Positions 1-6,682 are shown, counted from the first letter of the stretch. The stretch is 21,043 nucleotides of DNA from Ruminococcaceae bacterium UBA2857 (GCA_002350705.1 DEFH01000060.1:3587-24629); one strand, 5' to 3'. Notes: generated from the sequence alone by a model not told the origin. Program-made: numbers and translations.

Positions 1-40
1 GTTCGTAGCCAGTCACTCTATCCGGCTGAGCTATCGGCGC
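1..40 (-). tRNA. tRNA-Arg (anticodon ACG), 3' part cut by the window edge
   Basis: Read on the minus strand from position 40, the sequence begins with acceptor strand GCGCCGA. Then come TA, D-stem GCTC pairing with GAGT across an AGCCGGATA loop, and anticodon-stem strand ACTGG. The anticodon loop CTACGAA has U33 and anticodon ACG, which reads arginine CGN codons after A34 is modified to inosine. The T arm and 3' acceptor lie outside the window, so the full cloverleaf cannot be checked. It is transcribed away from ymfF. Confidence 0.88.
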
Positions 41-67
41 ATCCTGTCTTTATCGGACTGCTTATCT

Positions 68-96
68 ATGATAACATATAAATTGATAAATTGCAA
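68..96 (-). promoter_or_regulatory. Promoter of the tRNA-Arg gene
   Basis: On the minus strand TTGCAA (positions 96-91) is followed after exactly 17 bp by TATCAT (positions 73-68). This is a good vegetative sigma-A type -35/-10 pair about 28 bp upstream of the tRNA 5' end. The assignment rests on consensus match and position only. Confidence 0.6.
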
Positions 97-338
97 GGTT
101 TTTTTTAAAAATTTTTTAATTCCTGTTATTTTTTATAAAATATATTGAATTTATATAAGAAAATTAATATAATGATGTTAAAAAATATATCCCAAGAAGT
201 CAAAGATGATATGATGAACTGCAATCATAAACATATCTTTCATCAGAATGTGGAAAACTACTTTCCGGCAGACTATGAAAATCAAACCGCTGATGACAAA
301 AATAATTTTATCAAACTCTTTCCTGATACGGTGAAATA

Positions 339-347
339 TGATATAAT
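339..347 (+). promoter_or_regulatory. Extended -10 promoter for the ymfF operon
   Basis: TGATATAAT at 339-347 is a perfect extended -10 (TGnTATAAT). No good -35 lies 16-18 bp upstream, as expected for an extended -10 promoter. It would start transcription near 353-355, about 38 bp before the ymfF start codon, with the ribosome binding site GGAGA at 376-380. The call is motif-based. Confidence 0.5.
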
Positions 348-391
348 CAATGTGAATATGTAAAATAATGATTTTGGAGATGTGATACAGA

Positions 392-1654
392 ATGTCTGAA
401 TTGATTCGCAAAGAGATATGTGAAGGGGTTGCTTTTAACAGCATTACGGATGACAGATTTAAAAGAGGAAGAATCTATGCAACACTGGTAACTCCTCTCG
501 ATAAGAAAACAGCCGCTGCCAATGCATTGCTTTCGGGAGTGCTGAGACGCTCCTGTCGGAAATATCCCGATTTTACCGCACTCAACAGAAAACTGGATGA
601 TTTATATGGTGCTTCGCTTTATCCCTCTGTCAGAAGAATCGGAGATTTTCAAGCGATTACCCTTGCTGTTTCCGGTCTGGAGGACAGGTATGCTCTTGAC
701 GGTGTTTCCATTTCCGCCGAAATGACAGAGCTGCTTTGTTCGATTCTGTTTGAGCCGAACCTGATTGACGGATGTTTCTCCGAGGAGGATGTTGAGCAGG
801 AAAAAAGACAGTTGATTGATGATATTGATGCGGAATTTAATGATAAACGCTTTTACTCTCTGAATAGATGTGCAGAAATCATGTGTCGTGACGAACCGTT
901 TGCCATCGGACGCTGCGGCAGCCGAGAAGATGTGCTTTCGCTGACACCTGAAGATGTCTATAAAGCGTGGAAAACGCTGTTGGACAATGCAACCGTTGAA
1001 TTGTTTATGCTGGGCAGTTCTCAGCCTGACAGGGCTTTGGAAGGCTTTCGCAAATATTTTGACGGAAGGCCCCGTAAAACAATGGGCTTTTCCCGAATTG
1101 TGTCGGAAGTCGGGGAAGTCAAACGCATTGTCGAAACGGAAGAAATCACACAATCCAAACTGGTGATGGGATTCCGCTGTGCCTATGAAAAAACGGCACG
1201 TCATGCTGTGGCAACGGCTCTGATGTCCGCTATTTTCGGAGGAACACCTACGTCCAAGCTGTTTGTGAATGTCAGAGAAAAGCAGAGTCTTTGTTATTAC
1301 TGTGCAAGCATGGCGGATATTCACAAGGGAATTATGTTTGTGGACAGCGGTGTCGAAACCAAAAATATTGAAAAAACCGAAAAAGCTGTTATGGAACAGC
1401 TTAACACCTTTATGAGAGGCAATATTACCTATGAAGAACTGAACACTGCCAAGCTTGCTTTGAAAAACGTCTATATCTCGTCACTGGACAGCCTTGCTGC
1501 CATGCAGAGTTTTTACCTGTCCAATATTCTGCGTTCCTCTTTTCTGTCTCCTGTGGAGGCTGCGGCTCTCACGGATGACATCACGAAAGAAGAAATCATT
1601 GAACTGGCAGGTCAGCTCAAACTCGATACCGTATTTTCACTGATCGGCAACTGA
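392..1654 (+). CDS. ymfF: M16-family peptidase-like protein YmfF (non-catalytic partner)
   Basis: This 420-residue protein has the size and two-lobed repeat layout of the M16C (insulinase/processing peptidase) family. The HxxEH zinc motif is missing: the corresponding N-terminal segment reads GVLRRSCRKYPD, so it should not be a zinc peptidase by itself. A conserved C-lobe signature, EKQSLCYYCASM, is present near residues 294-305. In Bacillus and other Firmicutes a zinc-less YmfF is encoded next to a zinc-containing YmfH. The pair is annotated as linked to EF-P aminopentanol modification, but its biochemical role is not well established. The start is set by GGAGA at 376-380. It leads a five-gene operon, with ymfH starting 23 bp after its stop. 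Family assignment is strong; function is inferred. Confidence 0.88.
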   Translation: MSELIRKEICEGVAFNSITDDRFKRGRIYATLVTPLDKKTAAANALLSGVLRRSCRKYPDFTALNRKLDDLYGASLYPSVRRIGDFQAITLAVSGLEDRYALDGVSISAEMTELLCSILFEPNLIDGCFSEEDVEQEKRQLIDDIDAEFNDKRFYSLNRCAEIMCRDEPFAIGRCGSREDVLSLTPEDVYKAWKTLLDNATVELFMLGSSQPDRALEGFRKYFDGRPRKTMGFSRIVSEVGEVKRIVETEEITQSKLVMGFRCAYEKTARHAVATALMSAIFGGTPTSKLFVNVREKQSLCYYCASMADIHKGIMFVDSGVETKNIEKTEKAVMEQLNTFMRGNITYEELNTAKLALKNVYISSLDSLAAMQSFYLSNILRSSFLSPVEAAALTDDITKEEIIELAGQLKLDTVFSLIGN

Positions 1655-1677
1655 CGAAAGAAATGAGGACATGAACT

Positions 1678-2952
1678 ATGAATTTTGAAATCATAAAAAA
1701 TGAACGTATCGGAGAACAATATTATCGTCTTTGTCATCCTTCGGGACTGACAATTCTGGTATATCCCAAACAAGGCTATAACTCCACATATGCCGCTGTG
1801 GGAACCGATTTCGGCTCTGTGAATAAACACTTTATCCGTGACGGAAAGGAAATCATTGTTCCCGACGGAACCGCTCATTATCTGGAGCATAAACTCTTTG
1901 AAAGCGAAGAGGGTGACGCTTTTGCACAGTATGCCAGAACAGGTGCCAGTGCCAATGCCTACACCTCCTTTGATACAACGTGTTATCTGTTTTCCTGCAC
2001 CTCACGGTTTAAGGAGTCGCTGGAAATTCTCTTTGATCTGATACAGTCTCCGTATTTTACGCCTGAGACTGTCGCCAAAGAACAAGGCATTATCGGACAG
2101 GAAATCAAAATGTATGAGGACAGTCCGGAATGGCGTGTGGCAATGAATCTCTGGCAGGCTCTCTATCACAATCATCCTATCAATATTGATATTGCCGGCA
2201 GTGTGGAAACGATCGCACAAATTACTCCCGAAATCCTGTATGAATGTTACAACAGCTATTATAATCTGCATAATATGGTTTTGGGTGTGGCAGGCAATGT
2301 TTCTCCCGAGGAAGTGCTGGAAATTGCCGACAAAAAACTGAAAGTCAGTCAGCCTTTCCAAACGCAAAGCATTTTCCCTGAAGAACCCTATGAAGTAAAG
2401 GAAAAATATACGGAACAGCGTCTGCCCGTAGCCGTACCGCTGTTCTGTCTGGGATTCAAGGAAAAGGCTCCCCGACAGTTTGTCACTATCAAAGAGATGA
2501 TTTGTACCAATATCCTGCTGGAAGCGTTTGCGGGATTCGGCTCCGAGCTGTACAGAAAACTGTTGGACAGCAAACTCATCAATTCTACATTCGGTGCCGA
2601 CTATAACGAGGGAAAATATTATCGTACCGTGATGTTTGAGGGTGAAAGCAGAGATCCGCTGAAGGTTTCCGAAATGATTCTCGAAGAAGTCAGAAAGCTC
2701 AAACAAAACGGTATCTCTCAGGAAGAGTTTGAAAGAGCAAGACGCTGCCTTTATGGAGGCATTATTTCAGGCTTTGACAGTCCTTCCGGACTTGCCTCTA
2801 AAATGATCAATAATGAATTTATGGGAGGAACATCCTTTGTTTCTCTGGAGGAAACTGCCAAAGTCACTCCGGAAGATGTCAACGAAAGACTGAAAGACCA
2901 GCTTGATCCGGAGAATTACGCTCTTTCCGTCATCAAGGGAATTGATGACTGA
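1678..2952 (+). CDS. ymfH: M16-family zinc peptidase YmfH
   Basis: This 424-residue M16C peptidase carries the inverted zinc motif HYLEH (H67, catalytic E70, H71). A downstream pair E135 and E142, seven residues apart, matches the spacing of the essential and zinc-binding glutamates in mitochondrial processing peptidase. The segment TGASANAYTSFDTTCY after the motif is also typical of active M16 subunits. It is probably the catalytic half of a heterodimer with the zinc-less YmfF just upstream. No signal peptide is seen, so it should be cytoplasmic. The start ATG follows GAAATGAGGAC. The stop is 16 bp before the lgt start. In Bacillus the next gene is often ymfI; here lgt follows. The natural substrate is unknown. 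Confidence 0.88.
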   Translation: MNFEIIKNERIGEQYYRLCHPSGLTILVYPKQGYNSTYAAVGTDFGSVNKHFIRDGKEIIVPDGTAHYLEHKLFESEEGDAFAQYARTGASANAYTSFDTTCYLFSCTSRFKESLEILFDLIQSPYFTPETVAKEQGIIGQEIKMYEDSPEWRVAMNLWQALYHNHPINIDIAGSVETIAQITPEILYECYNSYYNLHNMVLGVAGNVSPEEVLEIADKKLKVSQPFQTQSIFPEEPYEVKEKYTEQRLPVAVPLFCLGFKEKAPRQFVTIKEMICTNILLEAFAGFGSELYRKLLDSKLINSTFGADYNEGKYYRTVMFEGESRDPLKVSEMILEEVRKLKQNGISQEEFERARRCLYGGIISGFDSPSGLASKMINNEFMGGTSFVSLEETAKVTPEDVNERLKDQLDPENYALSVIKGIDD

Positions 2953-2968
2953 CGGGGAGGAAAATGTG

Positions 2969-3832
2969 ATGTATCATATACAGTTTCCGGATTTAGGGAT
3001 TGACCTTGCTGTCAATCCCGTTGCCTTTCAGATAGGCGATTTTAACGTATACTGGTATGGAATGATTATCGGTGCAGGCTTTCTGTTGGCACTGGCTTTT
3101 GCACTGAAAGTCATCAGGCGTTTCGGTATTGCGTCAGATGCGTTTATTGACTGTGTGATAGCAGGATTTATCTGCGGCATTGTGGGAGCAAGACTGTATT
3201 ATGTGCTGTTTAAATGGGATTATTATTCTCAGCATTTGAACGAGCTTTTTGCGATACACAATGGTGGTCTTGCCATTTATGGCGGTGTGATAGGGGGACT
3301 TCTGGGAGGCTGTATTGTTGCTAAAATCAAAAAAGTCCCCATTCCTGCCATTCTGGATGTCGCTGTTATGGGGTTTCTCATCGGGCAGGGAATCGGCAGA
3401 TGGGGAAATTTTGTCAATCAGGAGGCTTTCGGCACAGAGACCTCTCTGCCTTGGCGAATGGTCAGCGAAAATACCAATGGTGTCGGGGTACATCCGTGTT
3501 TTTTATATGAGTCGATATGGTGTCTTTTGGGCTTTGTTCTGCTGTACCTGTTCAGCAGAAAGCTCAGACAATATGACGGACAGATATTTTTATTATATCT
3601 CGTCTGGTACGGCTTTGAAAGAATGTTTGTCGAGGGACTGCGTACAGACAGCCTTTATACCCCGATATTCAATCTGAGAGTATCGCAGATACTTGCAGGA
3701 CTGACAATGGCTGCGGGGATTGTTCTTTTAATCGTGTTCCGTAAGAACACCGCCAAGGCAATCCATCAAACAACTACTACGGAAACAGGTGAAAACAATG
3801 GCACAGAAAGATCTGACAACGAAAACGCTTGA
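2969..3832 (+). CDS. lgt: Prolipoprotein diacylglyceryl transferase
   Basis: Integral membrane enzyme that moves diacylglyceryl from phosphatidylglycerol to the lipobox cysteine of prolipoproteins, the first step of lipoprotein maturation. The 287-residue protein shows the family features in order: hydrophobic N-terminal helices, HNGGLAIYGGVIGG (from residue 97), the Lgt signature GRWGNFVNQEAFG (residues 143-155, with R144, N147 and E152), HPCFLYES and RTDSL. About seven membrane segments are visible. An in-frame extension upstream to 2903 is open, but GGGGAGG at 2954-2960 sits 8 bp before the ATG at 2969, which fixes this start (a GTG one codon earlier is possible). The 3' end overlaps the nuclease gene by 35 bp. 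The amylase and sugar-binding lipoproteins in this window would be its clients. Confidence 0.95.
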   Translation: MYHIQFPDLGIDLAVNPVAFQIGDFNVYWYGMIIGAGFLLALAFALKVIRRFGIASDAFIDCVIAGFICGIVGARLYYVLFKWDYYSQHLNELFAIHNGGLAIYGGVIGGLLGGCIVAKIKKVPIPAILDVAVMGFLIGQGIGRWGNFVNQEAFGTETSLPWRMVSENTNGVGVHPCFLYESIWCLLGFVLLYLFSRKLRQYDGQIFLLYLVWYGFERMFVEGLRTDSLYTPIFNLRVSQILAGLTMAAGIVLLIVFRKNTAKAIHQTTTTETGENNGTERSDNENA

Positions 3833-4697
3833 ATCCTATAATGAAGTATTTGCGGATATTGTTAATGTTTTATTGTTTAACGGCAAACGGTTGATAGAGC
3901 CTGACAGACTTGTTTCCGCACAAAAAGACTCTCATTATAAGGCTGACGGAAAAATTTACTCACAGGAAAGAGATGTTTCTAAATTCTGGCAGAATGCCAA
4001 CATCAATATAGCACTTTTGGGTGTGGAAAATCAGGTGGCAGTCGATGAACTGATGCCTCTGAGAATTTTCAGCTATGACGGTGCAGAATACAGAAATCAG
4101 TATCGCCTGAAAAAGAACGGCAAGTTAAAAAATTGTTATCCTGTCATTACACTTGTTCTGTATTTCGGCAGTGAAAACTGGAACTACAGCAAAAATCTTT
4201 GTTCCTGCTTTGAAGTTCCGGACGGACTCGAAAAATTTGTGAATGACTACAAGATGAATTTTTATGCCGTCAAGGATATGACAGACGCTGACATCGAAAA
4301 ATTTACATCGGATTTCAGGGTGATAGCGGAATTTTTTAATGCTCTTTTAAATAAAAAAAGTTATCATCCCACTAATCGGAGACTGGAACATCCCGAAGAA
4401 GTGATTGATATGATAAGCGTTTTTTCAGGTGACGAAAGATTCAGAAATGAATATAATTCCATGTCTGAAAAAGGAGGTATCACTATGTGTGAAATTTATG
4501 ACAAAATTCTTCGGCAGGGAGAAGAAAAGGGCATAGAAAAGGGCATAGAAAAGGGCATAGAAAAAGGTAAGGCGGAAGGTATTCTGATGACGCTTGTTTC
4601 GTTGGTCAAAAAAGGTTTGCTGACTATCTCACAGGCGGCTGAGGAAGCACAAATGTCTGTGGAAGAATTTAAATTACAGTCCGGTTTGATAGGATAA
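3798..4697 (+). CDS. Rpn-family PD-(D/E)XK nuclease (putative transposase-like protein)
   Basis: A 299-residue member of the Rpn/PDDEXK_2 family (recombination-promoting nuclease, often labelled putative transposase) common in Ruminococcaceae. Visible family features are NVLLFNGKRLIEPDRL near the N terminus, the core strand ALLGVENQ with an E-x-Q version of the E-x-K catalytic element (as in other Rpn proteins), PLRIFSYDGAEYR, and PVITLVLYFG followed by W. The C-terminal fifth has EKGI tetrapeptide repeats and a helix-turn-helix-like end (ISQAAEEAQMSVEEF). E. coli Rpn proteins are DNA endonucleases linked to phage defence. The ATG at 3798 is preferred over GTG at 3789 because AGGTGA at 3787-3792 precedes it. 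It overlaps lgt by 35 bp and folD follows 27 bp later, so it is co-transcribed. It contains a strong internal start, listed separately. Confidence 0.82.
   Translation: MAQKDLTTKTLESYNEVFADIVNVLLFNGKRLIEPDRLVSAQKDSHYKADGKIYSQERDVSKFWQNANINIALLGVENQVAVDELMPLRIFSYDGAEYRNQYRLKKNGKLKNCYPVITLVLYFGSENWNYSKNLCSCFEVPDGLEKFVNDYKMNFYAVKDMTDADIEKFTSDFRVIAEFFNALLNKKSYHPTNRRLEHPEEVIDMISVFSGDERFRNEYNSMSEKGGITMCEIYDKILRQGEEKGIEKGIEKGIEKGKAEGILMTLVSLVKKGLLTISQAAEEAQMSVEEFKLQSGLIG
4471..4478 (+). promoter_or_regulatory. Internal Shine-Dalgarno inside the Rpn nuclease gene
   Basis: AAGGAGGT at 4471-4478 is an essentially perfect anti-16S sequence located inside the coding frame, 6 bp before an in-frame ATG at 4485. 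It is stronger than the site in front of the full-length gene (AGGTGA at 3787-3792). The overlapping codons encode K-G-G. Confidence 0.7.
4485..4697 (+). CDS. Predicted nested product of the Rpn gene: 70-residue C-terminal protein (RpnS-like intragenic antitoxin)
   Basis: In-frame internal start within the nuclease gene, with AAGGAGGT at 4471-4478 and optimal spacing. The product begins MCEIYDKILRQGEEKG, continues through the EKGI repeats and ends with the helix-turn-helix-like segment ISQAAEEAQMSVEEF. It lacks the nuclease core entirely. In E. coli, the small C-terminal protein made from an internal start in rpnA is known to bind and inhibit the full-length toxic nuclease; the same layout here suggests the same role. 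What is seen is the start signal and frame. The antitoxin function is inferred by analogy, and expression is unproven. Confidence 0.55.
   Translation: MCEIYDKILRQGEEKGIEKGIEKGIEKGKAEGILMTLVSLVKKGLLTISQAAEEAQMSVEEFKLQSGLIG
4524..4571 (+). repeat. 12-bp in-frame tandem repeat (EKGI repeat)
   Basis: The unit GAAAAGGGCATA occurs in three exact copies (4524-4535, 4536-4547, 4548-4559), followed by a degenerate fourth (GAAAAAGGTAAG, 4560-4571). Each encodes E-K-G-I. The unit length is a multiple of three, so copy number can vary without breaking the frame. The encoded region is charged and probably helical, linking the nuclease core to the C-terminal domain. Confidence 0.9.
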
Positions 4698-4724
4698 TGA
4701 TTGAATAAAAAGGAGTGCATTAAA

Positions 4725-5579
4725 ATGGCAAAAGTAATCAGTGGCAAAGAGGTTTCTGCAAAGGTGAGAGCAGACGTTAAAGCAGAGTGTGAACAGCTTA
4801 AAAGTCAGGGTATTAATCCCGGCTTGGCTGTAATAATCGTGGGTGACGATCCTGCATCGAGAGTGTATGTCAACAACAAGAAAAAAGCTTGTGCGGAAGT
4901 GGGATTTGTTTCGGAAGAGTATGCTCTCCCTGCCGAAACCACTCAGGAAGAACTTCTGGCACTTGTTGAGGAACTCAACAACAAGCCTGAAATCAATGGT
5001 ATTCTGTGTCAGCTGCCGCTGCCGAAACATCTTGATGAAAAGGCGGTTATCAATGCCATTTCTCCGCTGAAAGACGTTGATGCGTTTCATCCGTCCAACG
5101 TGGGAAAAATTATGATAGGGGATTATCACTTTTTGCCGTGTACGCCTGCGGGAGTTATGGAATTGGTACATTCGGAAGGCATTGATGTCAACGGTAAAAA
5201 CTGCGTTGTCATCGGCAGAAGCAATATTGTCGGCAAGCCGATGGCAATGCTTCTGCTCCATGAGAACGGCACTGTTACTATCTGTCACAGCAGAACGAAA
5301 AATCTCAAAGAAATTTGCAGCAATGCGGATATATTGGTAGCGGCAGTCGGCAGACCGAAATTTGTTAAGGCCGATATGGTCAAAGAGGGAGCCGTCGTGC
5401 TTGATGTCGGTATCAACAGAGATGAAAACGGCAAACTCTGCGGAGATGTTGACTATGCGGAAGTGGAGCCGAAAGCGTCATATATCACCCCTGTACCCGG
5501 CGGAGTAGGACCTATGACAATCGCCATGCTGATGAAAAACACTCTCAAAGCCGCAAAAATTCAGAATGAAATTGACTGA
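4725..5579 (+). CDS. folD: Bifunctional methylenetetrahydrofolate dehydrogenase / methenyltetrahydrofolate cyclohydrolase FolD
   Basis: Cytoplasmic one-carbon enzyme that interconverts 5,10-methylene-, 5,10-methenyl- and 10-formyl-tetrahydrofolate with NADP. The 284-residue length is typical. The motif YVNNKKKACAEVGF contains catalytic Y48 and K52 (E. coli Tyr50/Lys54). It is followed by CQLPLPKHLDE, SPLKDVDAFHP, PCTPAGVMEL, the Rossmann segment VVIGRSNIVGKPMAMLL, and the C-terminal signature PVPGGVGPMTIAML. The frame stays open upstream to a TTG at 4701, but AAGGAG at 4710-4715 placed 9 bp before the ATG at 4725 sets the start. It is the last gene of the ymfF-ymfH-lgt-nuclease run and is followed by a perfect palindrome. 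Confidence 0.96.
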   Translation: MAKVISGKEVSAKVRADVKAECEQLKSQGINPGLAVIIVGDDPASRVYVNNKKKACAEVGFVSEEYALPAETTQEELLALVEELNNKPEINGILCQLPLPKHLDEKAVINAISPLKDVDAFHPSNVGKIMIGDYHFLPCTPAGVMELVHSEGIDVNGKNCVVIGRSNIVGKPMAMLLLHENGTVTICHSRTKNLKEICSNADILVAAVGRPKFVKADMVKEGAVVLDVGINRDENGKLCGDVDYAEVEPKASYITPVPGGVGPMTIAMLMKNTLKAAKIQNEID

Positions 5580-5584
5580 GGTGA

Positions 5585-5618
5585 CATACTCCCCCACCTA
5601 TAGAGGTGGGGGAGTATG
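5585..5618. repeat. Perfect 15-bp palindrome with ATAG loop
   Basis: Left arm CATACTCCCCCACCT (5585-5599), loop ATAG (5600-5603), right arm AGGTGGGGGAGTATG (5604-5618); the arms are exact reverse complements. It lies 5 bp after the folD stop and could terminate folD, but only a short broken T-run follows. The C-rich/G-rich arms with a tiny loop also resemble the subterminal hairpins of IS200/IS605-type elements, so a transposon footprint is possible. The right arm ends exactly on the ATG of the decayed PIN gene. Confidence 0.8.
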
Positions 5619-5800
5619 AAAATTTTGATTGATACCAATATATAGACTATATTCTTGACAGAGCCGTTCACGGAAGCTGCTGAAAAAATTATCGTTCTGT
5701 GCAAAGATAAAAAGGTGGATGGGGGATTGCCGCACATTCTTTCATGAATCTTTTCTATATTCTTCGTAAGGAAATGACGGTAGATGAAAGAAAAAATTTT
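5616..5800 (+). pseudogene. Decayed PIN-domain toxin gene (VapC-like)
   Basis: Across three frames the sequence spells a typical PIN-domain N terminus: MKILIDTN (with the conserved first aspartate), then IIDYILDR in a shifted frame, then PFTEAAEKIIVLCKDKK, then after another shift IAAHSFMNLFYILRKEM and TVDERKNFL. Small deletions at about 5640, 5662 and 5725 explain all the frame changes. The second half of the domain, with the remaining acidic residues, is absent: after about 5800 the sequence runs into the ribosome binding site of the next gene. No antitoxin gene is left. PIN proteins are Mg2+-dependent RNases, usually toxins of VapBC pairs. It cannot make an active enzyme. Confidence 0.75.
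5625..5653 (+). promoter_or_regulatory. Possible promoter for the 148-residue gene
   Basis: TTGATT (5625-5630) and TATATT (5648-5653) are separated by 17 bp. They lie inside a degraded toxin gene, so the match may be chance. No better candidate was seen between folD and the gene at 5827. Confidence 0.25.
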
Positions 5801-5826
5801 TTGTATTATGAGGAGGAAAATGATTT

Positions 5827-6273
5827 ATGGGTGTTCAAGCATACACACTTAACGAGTTAATTGAAGTGCTGTCAAGTGGTAAGTTTGAGAAATTTAGATT
5901 TACAGATTATTATGCTGTTACTTATTTGAATGATGGTGCAGAAGTACTGTTTGAGTTAAAAGACGGAAAAATATCAGATAAATTGGCAGATTTCTCTGTA
6001 ATGGTACTCAAAAATTTCGATAAATGCATAAAAGATGCACAGTTGTGGCTAAAAGATATAAAACGGGTTGACAAAATGTATTCAGATGCTTTTGACTTGG
6101 GGTTTGAATTATATGGCATTACTTTCGGGGAGTTTGAATACGGTCATCAGTCAAAACCTGCAACGGATGGATTTACAATTACTTTTAGCACTGTAAACGA
6201 TTATCCTTGTGTTTTTACCGTAAAATATCACCAAAATATGCATCCATTTGCAATAGAAGAATGGGTGTTTTGA
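5827..6273 (+). CDS. Hypothetical protein, 148 residues
   Basis: I do not recognise this family. The protein is soluble-looking, acidic to neutral, with no signal peptide or membrane helix. It starts MGVQAYTLNELIEVLSSGKF and ends with aromatic-rich strands and PFAIEEWVF. A central helix (about residues 58-80) is flanked by probable beta segments, a layout also seen in small immunity or antitoxin-like proteins, but this is only an impression. AGGAGG at 5811-5816 lies 10 bp before the ATG. Codons are more A/T-ending than in the folD operon. It sits directly after a decayed PIN toxin and before crcB, in what looks like an accessory insertion. Confidence 0.7.
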   Translation: MGVQAYTLNELIEVLSSGKFEKFRFTDYYAVTYLNDGAEVLFELKDGKISDKLADFSVMVLKNFDKCIKDAQLWLKDIKRVDKMYSDAFDLGFELYGITFGEFEYGHQSKPATDGFTITFSTVNDYPCVFTVKYHQNMHPFAIEEWVF

Positions 6274-6316
6274 TTTACAACAGATGAAAGTAAAATGATG
6301 ATATGGGAGAAGATAA

Positions 6317-6682
6317 ATGAACTGGTTTTTTGTAGCTCTCGGAGGAGCTTTGGGAGCGGTGGGACGTTATGCCGTTAGTTGTATCCCCATCAAAACAAAT
6401 TTCCCTCTGCTGACATTTGTCACGAATATATTGGGAGCTGTTCTGATAGGATTGATTGTTGGTCTTGTCAGTTCGGGAAAAGATGTTTCACCCAATGCGG
6501 TTCTGTTTTGGAAAACAGGTGTTTGCGGAGGTTTTACCACGTTTTCGACATTTTCGCTGGAAACATTGGAACTGCTCGATAAAGGAGCCTATTTTTTGGG
6601 AATGGTTTATGCAGTGATAAGTGTGGTATGCTGTGTTTTCGGGGTATGGTGCGGCAAAAAAATGGCATTGTTAATAGGATAG
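6317..6682 (+). CDS. crcB: Fluoride channel/exporter CrcB (Fluc)
   Basis: A 121-residue membrane protein with four hydrophobic segments and the Fluc signatures: GGALGAVGRY at residues 9-18, the conserved Asn with TNILGAVLIGL, and GVCGGFTTFSTFSLE in the third segment, which holds the central sodium site and the phenylalanines lining the fluoride pores. Fluc works as a dual-topology dimer in the inner membrane, letting F- leave the cell. GGGAGA at 6305-6310 precedes the ATG. It leads a run of four closely spaced genes. No fluoride riboswitch is visible; only 43 bp separate it from the upstream gene. A single copy suggests a homodimer. Confidence 0.93.
   Translation: MNWFFVALGGALGAVGRYAVSCIPIKTNFPLLTFVTNILGAVLIGLIVGLVSSGKDVSPNAVLFWKTGVCGGFTTFSTFSLETLELLDKGAYFLGMVYAVISVVCCVFGVWCGKKMALLIG

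Larger units (their letters stand above)
41..391. other. AT-rich divergent intergenic region between tRNA-Arg and ymfF
   Basis: About 350 bp, very AT-rich, holding the tRNA promoter on the minus strand and the presumed ymfF promoter on the plus strand. A 72-codon open frame (145-363, plus) lies inside it. That frame has no ribosome binding site, a low-complexity start, and the best ymfF promoter element falls within its 3' end, so I do not call it a gene. No riboswitch or RNA gene was recognised. Confidence 0.5.

Noticed and set aside
145..363. 72-codon open frame upstream of ymfF
   Set aside because: No ribosome binding site, AT-driven low-complexity start, and the best ymfF promoter element lies inside its end.
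602..1324. 240-codon antisense frame within ymfF
   Set aside because: Antisense shadow of a clear M16-family gene; no ribosome site and an amino acid composition typical of reversed coding DNA.
4524..4571. Short regular repeats considered as a CRISPR array
   Set aside because: The 12-bp units are directly adjacent with no spacers and encode an in-frame peptide repeat.
6274..6316. Possible fluoride riboswitch before crcB
   Set aside because: Only 43 bp are available and the conserved riboswitch core is absent.
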